DNA of 64,000 bases from Clavulina sp. PMI_390 (lineage: Eukaryota > Basidiomycota > Agaricomycetes > Cantharellales > Hydnaceae), in assembly GCA_015039315.1 (NCBI GenBank), contig WIDE01000040.1, positions 11,108 through 75,107 on the forward strand. Direction: 5' to 3'. How positions within the stretch are numbered: position 1 is the first letter of the stretch; every line of letters starts with the position of its first letter. The translations under genes were made by a program, and so were the position numbers. Shown here one piece after another: positions 14,416 to 25,188 of the stretch. Below the pieces are notes generated by a model, which did no database searches, had not been told where the DNA came from, and saw only the letters and a list, made by a program, of their open reading frames with translations.

Positions 14416-15838
14416 ATGCCAAGTGATCTTGATAGGTACTTGGAAGCATATTTTCATGTATACCATCAGACTCTTCGCAACTCACCACATCGACGCCTTC
14501 CCCTTGTAGACAAATCGAACAACTGAAGCGTTGTGAACCGATCTCAGAGAGCCAGGTAAAGGATTTATGCACGAAAGCTCGTGAGATACTTGTCGAGGAA
14601 GGCAATGTGCAATACGTGGACTCGCCAGTAACAGTGAGCTCCCCGAACCAATCATGTACTCCTCGATTACTCAACACGAACATGCTAAGATATGTGGGGA
14701 TATTCATGGCCAATTCTTTGATTTGTTGGAGCTCTTCAAGGTCGGAAGATTCTGTCCTGATGCCAACTACCTGTTCATGGGTACGTGAGGTCTACTATGC
14801 CCCTGCGCCACGTCTGAAACTGTCCTGTATCGCACGAAGTATCAAAGTGGCCTTCACGTTGACAATCCGCTTTCCTCTCTTCTATATGTGACCGTTGCTG
14901 CCCCCCTATCGTCCTTCAGGCGATTTTGTCGACCGCGGATTCTACAGCGTCGAGACGTTCCTCTTACTTCTGGCGTTCAAAGTGCGGTACCCCGACCGGA
15001 TAACTCTCATCAGAGGGAACCACGAATCTCGCCAAATCACTCAAGTATACGGCTTCTATGATGAGTGCCATAGAAAATATGGCTCAGCAAATGTATGGCG
15101 CTACTGTTGCGAGGTGTTCGACTATTTAGCCCTCGCTGCCGTCGTTGATGGACAAGTTCTCTGCGTGCACGGAGGGCTCAGCCCGAATGTCGAATCGATA
15201 GATCAGGTCTGCGTTTTTATTGCGTTCAGCTTCGCTAGATACTCACTGGAAACTCACCAAACCTTCAGATAAGAGCAATCGACCGGAAACAAGAAGTTCC
15301 CCATGACGGCGCAATGTGCGACCTTCTTTGGTCTGACCCTGATGGTTCGTGGCTTGTCTAACAACGCTCTTGCGCGCCCCTACTTACGTGTCTGTCGTGT
15401 TGCTAGACATCAAGGGCTGGGGAATCTCCCCAAGAGGTGCCGGTTATCTCTTTGGGGCAGATATCGTGAAAGTCTTCTCTCACAACAACGGTATCGACCT
15501 AATTGCCCGAGCACACCAGCTTGCGATGGAAGGCTACAAGCTCATGTTTGACCGCATGATTGTAACCGTTTGGAGCGCTCCAAATTATTGCTATCGGTAA
15601 GATGTCTGCTGTCTATCCCATGGGCGAGTTCTCACCCGGCTCCATTAGATGTGGGAATGTTGCGTCTATTCTTGAGCTTGATGAGAATCTACAGCAAGAA
15701 TACAAAGTATTCCGACATGCCCCTGCAGTACGTTGACCTATTGTTATTCTCTGCACAGCCTGCGCGTAACTAACCACCTACTCGCAGGATACGAGAGCGA
15801 TCCCGGTCAAACGCCCCCCACCACAGTACTTCCTGTAG
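14416..15838 (+). CDS. PPH3: Protein phosphatase 4 catalytic subunit (PP2A-like)
   Basis: Metal-dependent Ser/Thr phosphatase of the PP2A/PP4/PP6 group. PP4 acts in DNA-damage checkpoint recovery and nutrient signalling. Exons: 14416-14435, 14510-14633, 14690-14780, 14920-15206, 15269-15344, 15407-15596, 15649-15727, 15788-15838, giving 305 aa, the usual PP4c length. The first exon is only 20 nt and encodes MPSDLDR. Diagnostic PP4 text follows: [26 protein letters not shown], then the catalytic blocks [39 protein letters not shown] and [19 protein letters not shown], and the C-terminal QYFL, where most members have DYFL, the methylated-leucine tail. PP4 rather than PP6 or PP2A is inferred from the N-terminal block. 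Confidence 0.93.
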
Positions 15839-16375
15839 CCATATCGCCAATATGCTTATACCTTTAATGCTGTGATCTACGTTGTTTCAGTAACGAGCTC
15901 CAACAATTTACTCGGCTTATCGTGTAATGTGTGTGTTTCGCCGATTGACTCCCTAATATCAGACCTAAGCTATAAATATACGTGCCTATGAGTTGCGCGT
16001 GTGAAGGACAAAGTAAAGCAGGATTTTCCCCTGAAGTGCATGAAGAACCCTCAGAGAACCCATCACAGGCATCAATGAACTCATATGCCTCGGTCTTCTC
16101 AGCGGGAACTGGTTCCTACACAATGGGATGACAAGGTCGATTTCATGACGATGCTTTATAATGGCGCGCATGCGGCTATATTTGAGTAATCAAAGTCGCT
16201 AGCAAGAAAAAAAATGGACTGGGCGGCGAACAAAGCTTGACGGTGGATGTGGCATACCCACATACGGGTTCGATTCGTCGATTCGCCTGGGACCAATGCC
16301 ACCATCAAGCACGCTACGAGGATTAATTAGCAGAATGCGTGGGCTAGAAAGGCACAGCATACCTATGTACGTCAA
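15839..16375. other. Intergenic region between PPH3 and precursor A
   Basis: Convergent 3' flanks. Just after the stop codon of precursor A the minus strand keeps an unused donor-like GTATGCTG around 16352-16361, which looks like the old end of a repeat exon. Otherwise nothing is visible. Confidence 0.45.
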
Positions 16376-17054
16376 TCATTTGCGCTTCCAGTATACTTCG
16401 TCCTGGTTCAAGGAATTGTGGCGAAGTCAGCTCATGCTTATGGGAAATCACTGTAGGAGGTGTCGCATACCTCCTTTGGTCCGTCGCGGCGTCCCCAGTA
16501 CTCCAAGTCCTTAGAAAGGTATTGGACCAAGTCGGCTAGCCGTGCCATGAATTTATGGATCGTACCTCTTTGGGAGCATCACTGCGTTTCCAGTAAACCT
16601 CGTCCTAGTAGATGGGGCAACAAATGTGTAAGAACGAGCCTGAGTACACGAAGGATGTCATATCCACCTCTTTTGGCCCATCGGCGCGCTTCCAATATAC
16701 TGCATCCTAAGTTGACGCGTCAATAAAGGGCAGGTAGTAAAACCGCAGAATGCCATAGCGGTATATCGAATATCGTACCTCCTTGGGTGATTCAGCGCGC
16801 TTCCAATAAACCATGTCCTAAGAACGAATATGTGAAGTGAAAGAAATCAGCAGCTGCGGCGAAAGACGCATACCTCCTTGGGCGCTTCACGGCGACCCCA
16901 ATATTCCAGGTCCTATATCCAAGTGACATTTTCATCAGAAAGAGTAGGTGGGTGAGCCCAGCAGTCTCCATACTTCACCGGGTTTGGCCCCGTCAACGGG
17001 AGCGCTGAAAGCTACAGCCGCAAAGGCGAGAAAGAGAACAGAGAGGACCTTCAT
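16376..17054 (-). CDS. Secreted repeat peptide precursor A (PKEDxxYW repeats, one per exon)
   Basis: A 100-aa protein from seven exons: 16974-17054, 16874-16912, 16779-16817, 16668-16706, 16566-16604, 16471-16509, 16376-16402. All introns are phase 0 with GT-AG ends. Exon 1 encodes a signal peptide (MKVLSVLFLAFAAVAFSA) and DGAKPGE. Exons 2-6 are each exactly 39 nt and encode one 13-residue unit D-x-x-Y-W-(K/G)-R-x-x-x-P-K-E. Exon 7 ends the array with DEVYWKRK and a stop. Cleavage at the KR/RR pairs would free 10-12-residue peptides with invariant P-K-E-D-x-x-Y-W, for example EAPKEDMVYW and ADGPKEDEVYW. This matches the logic of Kex2-processed fungal peptide precursors. The product, and whether Tyr/Trp are cross-linked by the nearby UstYa-like proteins, is inference. 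I recognise no named homologue. Confidence 0.85.
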
Positions 17055-18338
17055 GACGAGGTTACGACACGGAATTAAGGCTGCAAGGTGAGCATAGCCT
17101 AGGTCTCGAGAGCCTTTTAACTCTCTGGTGTTCGTATGGGGCCCATCGATGACCAGCCACACACGCCACATGCTGATCTTCGAAGGATCAAGGATATAAG
17201 AACACAGATTTGCCTTGCGCGGATATCGATTTTATGTTCTCAGAAGTGGTTTTAGGAAGCTCATTACGTGGGCATCTGGGATGAATCATCATATGGCCGT
17301 CGATGGGGAGGAGAGCCTTGTGGAGGAGCTATTCCTGGCTGCAACTCATCTAACATGCTGTATCGATTCAACAAGAAATGGATTGTGGTGGAGGATCAGG
17401 CATTTTTATGCATCCGGATGGATAGCATCCATGAACTGTCAATGAGCACCGCACCATATGGTCATGCCCCACTATGCACTATGGTTCGTCGCGGATGCAC
17501 ATGCGGCAGGAAGTGAGAGGGAACACATACATCATCTGATTAAATTCAACATAGATATTTTTTTTCTCAGCTAGCACAGCTCTCGTAGCGTGTCGATTAC
17601 TATGCACATGCTGAGTCAAACTCCGGACCGAGCTTCAACGTTACTGGCGACAGGAGAAGTGTTTGGTAGGTGAAGGTGACCCATATAGGATGATAAAAAA
17701 TAGGTGATTATTCAAGAGGAGGTGGTGGAGCATGTTAGTCCTAGTTCCTAAGACTTCCAGGCGGAGGGTCCTGAAGACGAAGCCAAGGCTGCCGAGATGA
17801 CACCTCCACCAGAAAGCAAGGACTTCATCAAACCATCGTGCGCGTGGATGGACTCACATAGAAATTCCGTTTCTCCGAGACGGAGATCTTTTTAGCCCTC
17901 TCCGTGCCATGAAAACATTCATATCCCGAGGACGATGATTGGCACACGACTGTTTCGATTTGTTTGGTCACGACAGCATTAGTTCCCACGACCGTGCAAT
18001 GCATCGCTGGCCACCGACGTCCTCAACGCCGGTCCAGTGCGGAGCTCCGGCTTGCCTACCCATCGTCTCTGGGGGTCACAAATAATCAGAACAAATTGCG
18101 CCCAATGATGTGTTTCAGACCCGTTTCCATATATGGCCCGATCATCATGGTGATGTTGCGTGATGGTGGTGATTGTTGTGTTCTTGGCATCGCAACTGAG
18201 GCTCTCACACTCGTCGTATTTTTGGCCGCCGTCCCGTCCTTGAAGGACTCTCTTATCTTTCCTTTTCTTTTCAGCTGTGCTGCTTTTTTTTCTCCTTTGC
18301 TTCTTCCTCTGAGCTGGACTCATAAGCCTATCGTTTCA
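17055..18338. other. Spacer between precursor A and the LPMO-like gene
   Basis: Contains the promoter of precursor A and of the LPMO-like gene. Long open frames overlap on both strands near 17.96-18.39 kb but show no splice logic or family resemblance. No further repeat exon was found. Confidence 0.4.
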
Positions 18339-19664
18339 TCATGGTTTCATCGTCATCGCTCTTCTATCTGTCTGCTGCACTGCTGTCATTGATCCCCGCT
18401 GTCCACGGCCACGCAAGAGTGACGAGCCCTCCCATTCGTACTGTGAGTCCCAGCTCCCTCGTCTATGCTCTATCTACCTGAGGCTGACGTCGATCTCCAC
18501 CCTTTAGCCTGGTAACGCTTTCCAGTGAGATAGCAGCCTTTTTGCTCGTCTCGACAACACACGCTAATCACCTCCCTCTTCCTGCTCCACCATGTCAGGC
18601 AACAATGTGGAACCCCTTCCTTCCAATCAGTGACCAGTGATCCTACTGGGCACATCGAGGAACAGGAGCCATTCAATGCTGGCTGTCAGCCAACGCTCTG
18701 CCGAGGCATGGTATGTACCCAGTGTTCTATTAGGCATCATGGGAAAGTTCTGAAGTCTCTTTTATGCAGCTGTTCCAAGATCAACCCGCGAGCAACGTCC
18801 AGCAAGTCATTCCAGGTCAGGCAATGAACATGGGGGTTGATTGCACAATCCCGCACGGCGGTCCAGCGAACGTTTCCTTGGTTGACACCACTGTGGGTGG
18901 AGCTGGTGTAATCTTGGGCTCTTTCCTCGCCACATTCAGCGATTTTTGCCCTACGTCCGGTGGGACCCCTGCTGATCGTGAGTGCTTTCCTGGTCGAAGC
19001 CTGGTTCGCTCTGTCTCATCCCTAATGTATCCACCACGCTGTAGAGTCAAATATCCAATTCAACCTTCCCTCCGCCAATGTTATTGGATCGAAGTGCCAG
19101 AATGCAGGGGACTGCGTTGTCCAGGTGGGCATCGTATATTGTTACAATCGTCTTGTTTTTGTTCTCACTATTCTTCTCGTCTATAGCTCTTCTGGGCGAC
19201 CCCAGACTTTTCGCAAAACTACTACTACTGGTAAGTTTATTCCTGCTTCCGAGCAGTCGTCCCTCGTTGCTGACGATTTCGGTCCCATCTCTAGTGTCGA
19301 TGTCAAGGTCAATGCCGTACAAGCCTCCACAACCACTTCCTCGACCACTTCGTCGTCAGCAACACCTGTGGCCCCGTCGACGACAGTCCCAGCGGTCGTT
19401 CAAGCGGAAAACACCTCAACTTCAGAATCTTTCAGTAGCACACCCATCATCACGCCTACGCTCGTCGCTCCGACCGTGGTAACCACTCCTTCGTCCATGG
19501 TCACCATCACGACCACTAGCCCCACTCCTAGCACGACATCGAACAAGTCGACTGGGGCGCTGAACGGCGGGGCCTTCGCGACCGCAACAACGGGCGGCGC
19601 TTCTGGGCTTCTGGCGATTGCTTTAGTTGTGGGTCTCGCGCAAGTTTACGGACAGGTGTTGTAG
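18339..19664 (+). CDS. Secreted LPMO-like protein with C-terminal GPI-type tail
   Basis: The signal peptide (about 23 residues, ending PAVHG) is followed directly by HARVTSPPIRTPGNAFQ. A histidine at the mature N-terminus is the hallmark of copper-binding lytic polysaccharide monooxygenases and related X325-type proteins. The core (about 200 residues over several exons) has many cysteines, among them QQCGTPSF, NAGCQPTLC, VDCTIPHGG, FSDFCP, SKCQNAGDCVVQLFW and NYYYCVDV, which suggests a disulfide-rich beta-sandwich. A Ser/Thr-rich linker of about 100 residues follows, then a hydrophobic C-terminus after ATATTGGASG, consistent with a GPI signal. The exact CAZy family is uncertain (chitin-binding type-4/AA-like or BIM1-like). 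It lies inside the peptide cluster but may be unrelated to it. Confidence 0.65.
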
Positions 19665-19941
19665 TGGTTTGGGAAGTTAGACGAAGCCTTGGACAATACA
19701 GTGTAATTTGTAATTGCGACATATAATGGACGATGCTCCTAACTGCAAAGCTGTGCTATGTGAAGACGGAAGGTCCCTCGTGGATCTGAAGCTTCATGTC
19801 GCTGAGGGATCTCTTGCGCAATGTTTTCCCTCGCTCCTATATTTCCTGATCCTCACAAATGCTTAATCAGTATGCACTGAATTTTCTATGAAAGCTACAG
19901 TATGTGGCGTTCCACTTACAAGAAGAATCCTTGTGTTGCTT

Positions 19942-20257
19942 CTAACAGCCCATGCATTCCCGCTTCTTCGTATCCGCAAAGGTCTTAGCGTCACGGTCGT
20001 AAAGAATGGCGTTTGGGTTCTGGAGAAGATTCGTGACTCAGTATAGAGGAGAGGGTCAGGAATATTTGAGACTCACTGTTGCCTCAACCCGCTCGATGAT
20101 TTTCAGCTAGGTGTACGGACGCTCGGATTATGAGACGACGACCAGTGAGTCTACCGGGGGAATGGCGACTTACAGATCTTGGTTCTGAGGCAATAGGGGC
20201 AGCGACGACCACCCCAGCAAAAGCGATCGCGACAGCGGAGAGGAATGCGACCTTCAT
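19942..20257 (-). CDS. Secreted peptide precursor B (single NPNAILYDR core)
   Basis: A 63-aa protein from three exons: 20174-20257, 20077-20106, 19942-20019, phase-0 introns. Exon 1 is a signal peptide (MKVAFLSAVAIAFAGVVVAA) plus PIASEPRS. Exon 2 encodes LKIIERVEAT, in the place where the sister precursors have a short xNKRAEEI exon. Exon 3 begins NPNAILYDRDAK, the same core as in precursors C-E but with YY changed to YD, then DTKKR and the tail ECMGC. The dibasic KKR would release the core. It differs from the sisters in lacking KR in exon 2. The ending CMGC resembles a CaaX box, though on a secreted protein this would be odd. It is a divergent or decaying member of the family. Confidence 0.75.
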
Positions 20258-21603
20258 CCTACTCAAGTGTCCTAAGAGGTAGAAGATAGAAGGGTACTGG
20301 AGCGAAAGGATGCATCCCTATCCGCCGTTTAACTACTTATTTGTCCTTCTGATCGCAACACTTAGGAGAAGGAACAATAGTGTTCATGTGGCGCCGCGTA
20401 CTTGACTGGATAGAGCTATTGTCTTAGGATCGCATCGCTTTCGATCTCATATATATCCTATACAGCAGCATCGAGATATGGTATCTGTATATTTATTCTG
20501 TGGGAAATCCACGAAATTGTAGCAACCTGTTAGCCGAGTCGTTTTCTTCAGGTCTGTCGAGGTAATTGCGGGTGTTTTAGCTAGATACCACAGGAAGCAA
20601 AAGGTCCGGTGAAGGTCTATTTAGCGCCGATGGATCCTCCACGTGTGCTCAATGATAGAAATCCTCAGGAGTTGGGGGAAGAACCGATGTTCATCCTCCT
20701 GTCCGTGATGAAGCGTAGTGATGTATCAATTGGTTGAGGCTCATAGTTCAATCACTTCCATTTAATTGAGGTAGAAGCATAGCTCTCAATGTCTCCAGGG
20801 TGATCTGCTAAAGGCGCTGGCACTGCTTTCAGGAAGTCTTGGCGCTCGGTGCAAGGCCCCCGATACTGAATTCTGAGAGTCGGCGGCTATCCGTTAGTCT
20901 CAGCCGCTCGTGCCCCTATACAATCTCACGCGCAACAAAAGGATTATACACATCCTACAGCTTAGCAGCTGATACCATTTAAGCGAAGATACCTGAATCA
21001 ATCAGTGAACGTATCTTGCGTTAGGGTACTCTTGCTGCGCAGTGTTGATTCGAGTCCTAAAGAATTAATCTCCATCCTAATCCTAATCCTCAAGGGAAAG
21101 GTTTCAGAGTCATATTTAAACTCAATATTAGCTTCTTCTGGTACCGTGCTGTACACTAAGATGTTCGCAATAACTCGTCGTGTCTCCGGTAGAATTATTA
21201 GGTTCTCTCCAAATTCACCTTACTCATGAAGGAATTTGTTTAATTAAATGAAATCGTCCCGGAAACCTCGACCAGAAGCGAGTATCGAAGGAACTGTCGG
21301 CTCGGTTGCTAGACTCCTTCGTTTGTAGTATCCTGGCTCTATTCAGGGTGCACACAATCTACGGAAATATACGGGATGCCAAATATGCTTGGTAAACTGT
21401 CTGCCACTGCTTGACGTTTTTGCACATGTCGCATGGTATTCATCCTATATCGCTCGCGGGTATCATTAATCTAATGAGAAGTTGGCATATTGATTGGATT
21501 GACATCTGATTTTTTTTTACATAAATAGGAGAGTTTCAAAATATACACGGAGGGCCTAGAGGCCTTGAAACTTATCGGCGGGGACGTAAGAAGCTTCAGA
21601 CAG
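20258..21603. other. Spacer between precursors B and C
   Basis: AT-rich sequence with no supported gene. A TATA-like AAATAAG on the minus strand at about 20336-20342 is about 80 nt upstream of precursor B. Confidence 0.4.
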
Positions 21604-21981
21604 CTAACCACGGTAATAGACGGTAAGATTAGGGTTCTACGAAGGCTCGATAAGTAGATCTCCTAGAAATTATCAGTAGCGATGACATACCACCTCTTCG
21701 GCGCGCTTCTCTTTAGCCTCGGGATCTTTGTCGTCGCGGTAGTAGAGAACGATGTTGGGGAGCTAGACCATAGAGTCCATATGAGCATTATGGTGAGATA
21801 AAACTCTTCACGACTGACGACCTCTTCCTCTCGCTTTTTAATCTGGACATTGAAGAGTTGAGATACGTGGTTTGATAGAAAAGAAGCACAATGAACTGAC
21901 CAATCCGGTTGGCTGGGCAAAAGGGAGCGCAAGAGCCATGTTGACGACAGCGAAGACAATAGTAAAAAAAGCGAGCTTCAT
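21604..21981 (-). CDS. Secreted peptide precursor C (two NPN/LPN-YYR cores)
   Basis: A 69-aa protein from four exons: 21901-21981, 21819-21842, 21691-21762, 21604-21636, all phase 0. Exon 1 is the signal peptide MKLAFFTIVFAVVNMALA followed by LPFAQPTGL. Exon 2 (24 nt) is IKKREEEV. Exon 3 (72 nt) begins LPNIVLYYRDDKD and ends KEKRAEEV. The last exon is NPNLTVYYRG and stop. Cleavage at KKR and EKR would give cores starting EEEVLPNIVLYYR and AEEVNPNLTVYYRG. Exon layout, 8-residue spacer exon and core match precursors D and E, so the family is clear although no named homologue is known to me. A TATA box lies 58 nt upstream of the ATG. Confidence 0.85.
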
Positions 21982-23492
21982 TGGGACGAGATGTTTGGAG
22001 ATTCAAGATGGGGTGGAGGAATAGACACGAAATGGAGGTTTTTATACTCCCATCGTTTAATTTTCCCTCCCCTTCGCTGTGTGATAGGGCAGAAGCATGC
22101 TTAGTGGTCATATGGCATGCATTCGGCCAGGATATGTATGAAATGGCACGTCACATTTCGTTTTCTATTCTATGGTCTTCCATATCCAACATTTACATGT
22201 CTTTCTCAGGGAACAAAACTGAAGGTTGTTTCCCCTCAGTCTCTCTAAAAGTCATCAGTCGTGCTTTAACACTCCTGAACTGGACTGAATTTAGCTTTGG
22301 CATTTGGCAGGTCCTGCGAGGCCAGAGGGGGTATGGTGGTGAGCCTCCGGCCCGCGGGGATCTGATCGAGATGGTGGTTGTTGAATGGGGCGGCATATTT
22401 AGATAGCTGGAGTGTCGTCATATGGAGGTTGAATATACCATTTGTAGCTTCTTCAAATGGTGAGCTGCACAAAGAGGATTTGGCGCCCCGGAGCGTAGGC
22501 ACCGAACCCTTTTGACAGCCTCCCTATGCTAGTCTCTTCTCTAGTTTCCTGAATCGTATCCGCTCACTATATTCTCATTATATATATTACCGGCCCGGCG
22601 TGTGAGTGTGGTCTAATGTGCGGAGGTTGCTCTTAGAAACGCTGTTTTTTCAGCAGCTTGGACTCTTTCAAACTAGGTCTGCAAGCTGCCACATATTTCT
22701 TCCTTTTATTTTTTAAGGACGTGCGTTAATGCCATTTACTAGATGATATTTCTACACTATATTAGTCACTCGTCGACTCAGCCATGTTAGGGAATATTTG
22801 ATGTTCATCCAGATTCCTACATAATTCTAGAAATGTGTATGATGCTGATTTTCACGAACCCCTCTCGGATATTACATGTAGCTGTACCATGAGGAGATCT
22901 ACGGCTGCCGACTCCCGTCATTTTTTCCCGTGCTTTGGGGGCTGAGCGCTCACTGCTGACAATATATTCCAGTCTTTACTTTATCATTCCCGTCTTCTTG
23001 GAGGTAAGCAACATCTTCATAAATTCTCGAATATATACGCCAGAGATAGCATGCATCCAACTAAAATAGGTCGCACCGCCCTTGATGAGCTTCGGAGTTT
23101 TTATTCATCGCGGTAGCTAGGAGCTAGTTTCTTCATTCGATACGTCATACTACCGCCTGGCGTTTCAATCATGACATTAGGTGACAGTCAAATATCATCA
23201 AACTGTGAGTCGGCTTTGGTAGCAGCTAAATCATTCATATCATCTTACGGGACGGCAGAGATGCAGGCCTAATTTTTTTTCAAAAGCAGGTTTGAACACG
23301 GTGTAAGTTCTCCTCGCTCTTTGTTTTATCAGACAGGTAAAATGGAAGTACAGAAGCTAGTTTAGGTTTATTTACTTGGTTGGCGATTCAAAATCCTATT
23401 TAGTGCCTACAGGAGCATTCAATGTGGTCGGCAGGGGGTCAGTGGGGATAAACCTGATGGGAACTGGGACTTCCTCATTCGTTATTGAATCT
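21982..23492. other. Spacer between precursors C and D
   Basis: No intact gene. Around 23101-23130 the plus strand has TCATCGCGGTAG followed by AGGAGCTAG, resembling the complementary pattern of a YYRDD core exon; it may be a decayed repeat exon. Confidence 0.35.
22039..22046 (-). promoter_or_regulatory. TATA box of precursor C
   Basis: TATAAAAA on the minus strand, 58 nt upstream of the precursor C start codon. Precursors D and E have ATAAATA at nearly the same distance. Confidence 0.55.
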
Positions 23493-23886
23493 CTAAGCCA
23501 CTTTAGGATACATCTCGTCCCGACGATAGTATAAAACGATGTTAGAGTTCTACAAGATACGATAAGTCGGTACCAGGCAGGTGGAAAGGGTTATGACACA
23601 CGATCTCTTCCGCACGCTTCTCCTCCAAATCCTTATCATCGCGGTAGTAGACAACGATATTGGGGTTCTAGACAGGCATTGTGAGACTGATTGGTACTTT
23701 CATGGGCGTCAGGGACTTACAATTTCCTCCACGCGTTTGTTCATCTTGTTCGACGTGATCAAATGGTGGTATTACCCCTAATAAAGGGCGAAGCTAACTC
23801 ACCATCCTAGACTCTTGACTAGTAGGCAGAGCCAAAACTGCACTGGTGGCAGCAGCCAGGTAGAGCACGACGAAAGTGACCTTCAT
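23493..23886 (-). CDS. Secreted peptide precursor D (two NPN/NSN-YYR cores)
   Basis: A 76-aa protein from four exons: 23803-23886, 23721-23744, 23602-23667, 23493-23549, phase-0 GT-AG introns. Exon 1 gives the signal peptide MKVTFVVLYLAAATSAVLA and LPTSQESRM. Exon 2 (24 nt) is MNKRVEEI. Exon 3 (66 nt) begins NPNIVVYYRDDKDLEEKR and ends AEEI. The last exon begins NSNIVLYYRRDEM and ends without another KR. Dibasic cleavage would release a core starting VEEINPNIVVYYR and a final one starting AEEINSNIVLYYRR. The Tyr-Tyr-Arg centre is the same as in C and E. It should enter the secretory pathway; function unknown, RiPP precursor inferred from the nearby UstYa-like genes. Confidence 0.86.
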
Positions 23887-25188
23887 AGTACTCGGATAGT
23901 GGGTAGTGATTTCTTTGGGGGTCGAGCCAGAGCGAGAAGATACGAGCATATTTATGGCTTTCCAGATTCCTCGCCTATCTCATTGTGACCGTATATCCGG
24001 GTGGGAGTAGTTATTGTTCCATTAGGCTTGCACTTCTTCACTCGATCTATGGCGTATAAATTTATACGTCAAGTGCTTTCACGCACAATCGCTGGGAAGT
24101 GATGCCCACACTGTATTGACAAGACCTTGTGCTGCTCTTGAAGACCTCCTTTTGGCCGAGTTTTATATAGAGCCCCACTGGTGGCTAATTTGCCTGCAGA
24201 TCTACAGAGATCAGTGATATCCTGGGTCGTTTCAATGAAACAGAGCCGGCAGCTTGAGGCGCAAACGCGGGGTTTAACGTCCGGCCAGCGAGCGCCAATG
24301 AGACAATTGCGGAGCCGGTCCATCGTGACATCTTAATAGTTCATCAGCTTCGCGAGGGGCTTGGCGCTCTGGGAGCTGGAGGAAAGGGCGCCGATCATGG
24401 CGCCTGAGAATCGGCGATGTTCCAATATGGTAGCCCGAAAGAAACGCGGTGTCTTGGATTGATATTTGGACTCAGTAAAGAATTAACCAAGAGTGGGAGT
24501 AGCTCATTATCAATCATCCATACTTAGCAGAGCCTGCACCTCATTTGAGCATACGTAACGACTATGCAGTCCTTAGTCGCGTTAGCTCGCAGACGGAGTT
24601 TTTTTTTTTTTTTAATTCTTTGGCTGAAACGTGCAGATAGCAGTGTGACCATTTTAGTTGTTAGTAGGTTGATAGTAGGCGTTCAAGAAGAGTATAGCGA
24701 CTGAGTTAGTACCAAGCATCGCCTCGTTGTACTAGGGGTAAATAAAGCCAATTGAAGATATTGTTCTGACGACGACGTCACTGAGTTGCCTTCAATATAA
24801 CCAAAGACACTACGGTATATCTCAATGGCGCACAAGAACAAATGGGTATAGAGTGCGTGCTCCTGACGCTTATGAGGTTCCACAGCCGGCGACCTTGGGT
24901 ACTATCGAAACACTCGCGTTTGGTTGAAGGATTTCCTTATAAATTCAACTCAGGACAAATGTTGGTTTTTGCGATAGAGGCAAAGAAGTCGAAGTGAGCT
25001 CGAAAAACATTCAATATTACTGCAAATGTATGTTTGCTTCGGTAGCAGCTAAAGTTTCATACCACCATTTCAAAGGAAAATGAGCCAGTGCTTCATTCTT
25101 GACACCATAGCCCGCGTGAGATCTCGATGGTTGAGAATGAGGGTTCTCATTCTGAAAGCAATAAGACCACCTCATGGTTTTGGTCAAA
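23887..25188. other. Spacer between precursors D and E
   Basis: No gene. Near 25126-25147 the plus strand reads GAGAATGAGGGTTCT, close to the first codons of the precursor E core exons (complement of AACCC..CTCATTCT), probably a decayed sixth exon just downstream of the current stop. Confidence 0.4.
23949..23955 (-). promoter_or_regulatory. TATA-like box of precursor D
   Basis: ATAAATA on the minus strand, about 63 nt upstream of the precursor D start codon, matching the placement in precursors C and E. Confidence 0.5.

Noticed and set aside
16376..17054. Regularly spaced 39-nt blocks read as a CRISPR-like or satellite repeat
   Set aside because: The blocks are translated with conserved codons, bounded by GT-AG introns and joined to a signal-peptide exon, so they are coding exons.
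17964..18392. Overlapping long open frames on both strands upstream of the LPMO-like gene
   Set aside because: Neither shows splice logic, repeats or family resemblance, and the plus-strand one runs into the LPMO-like start in another frame.
24600..24615. Long T run near 24.6 kb as a transposon poly-A or retroelement tail
   Set aside because: No target-site duplication or element body was seen next to it.
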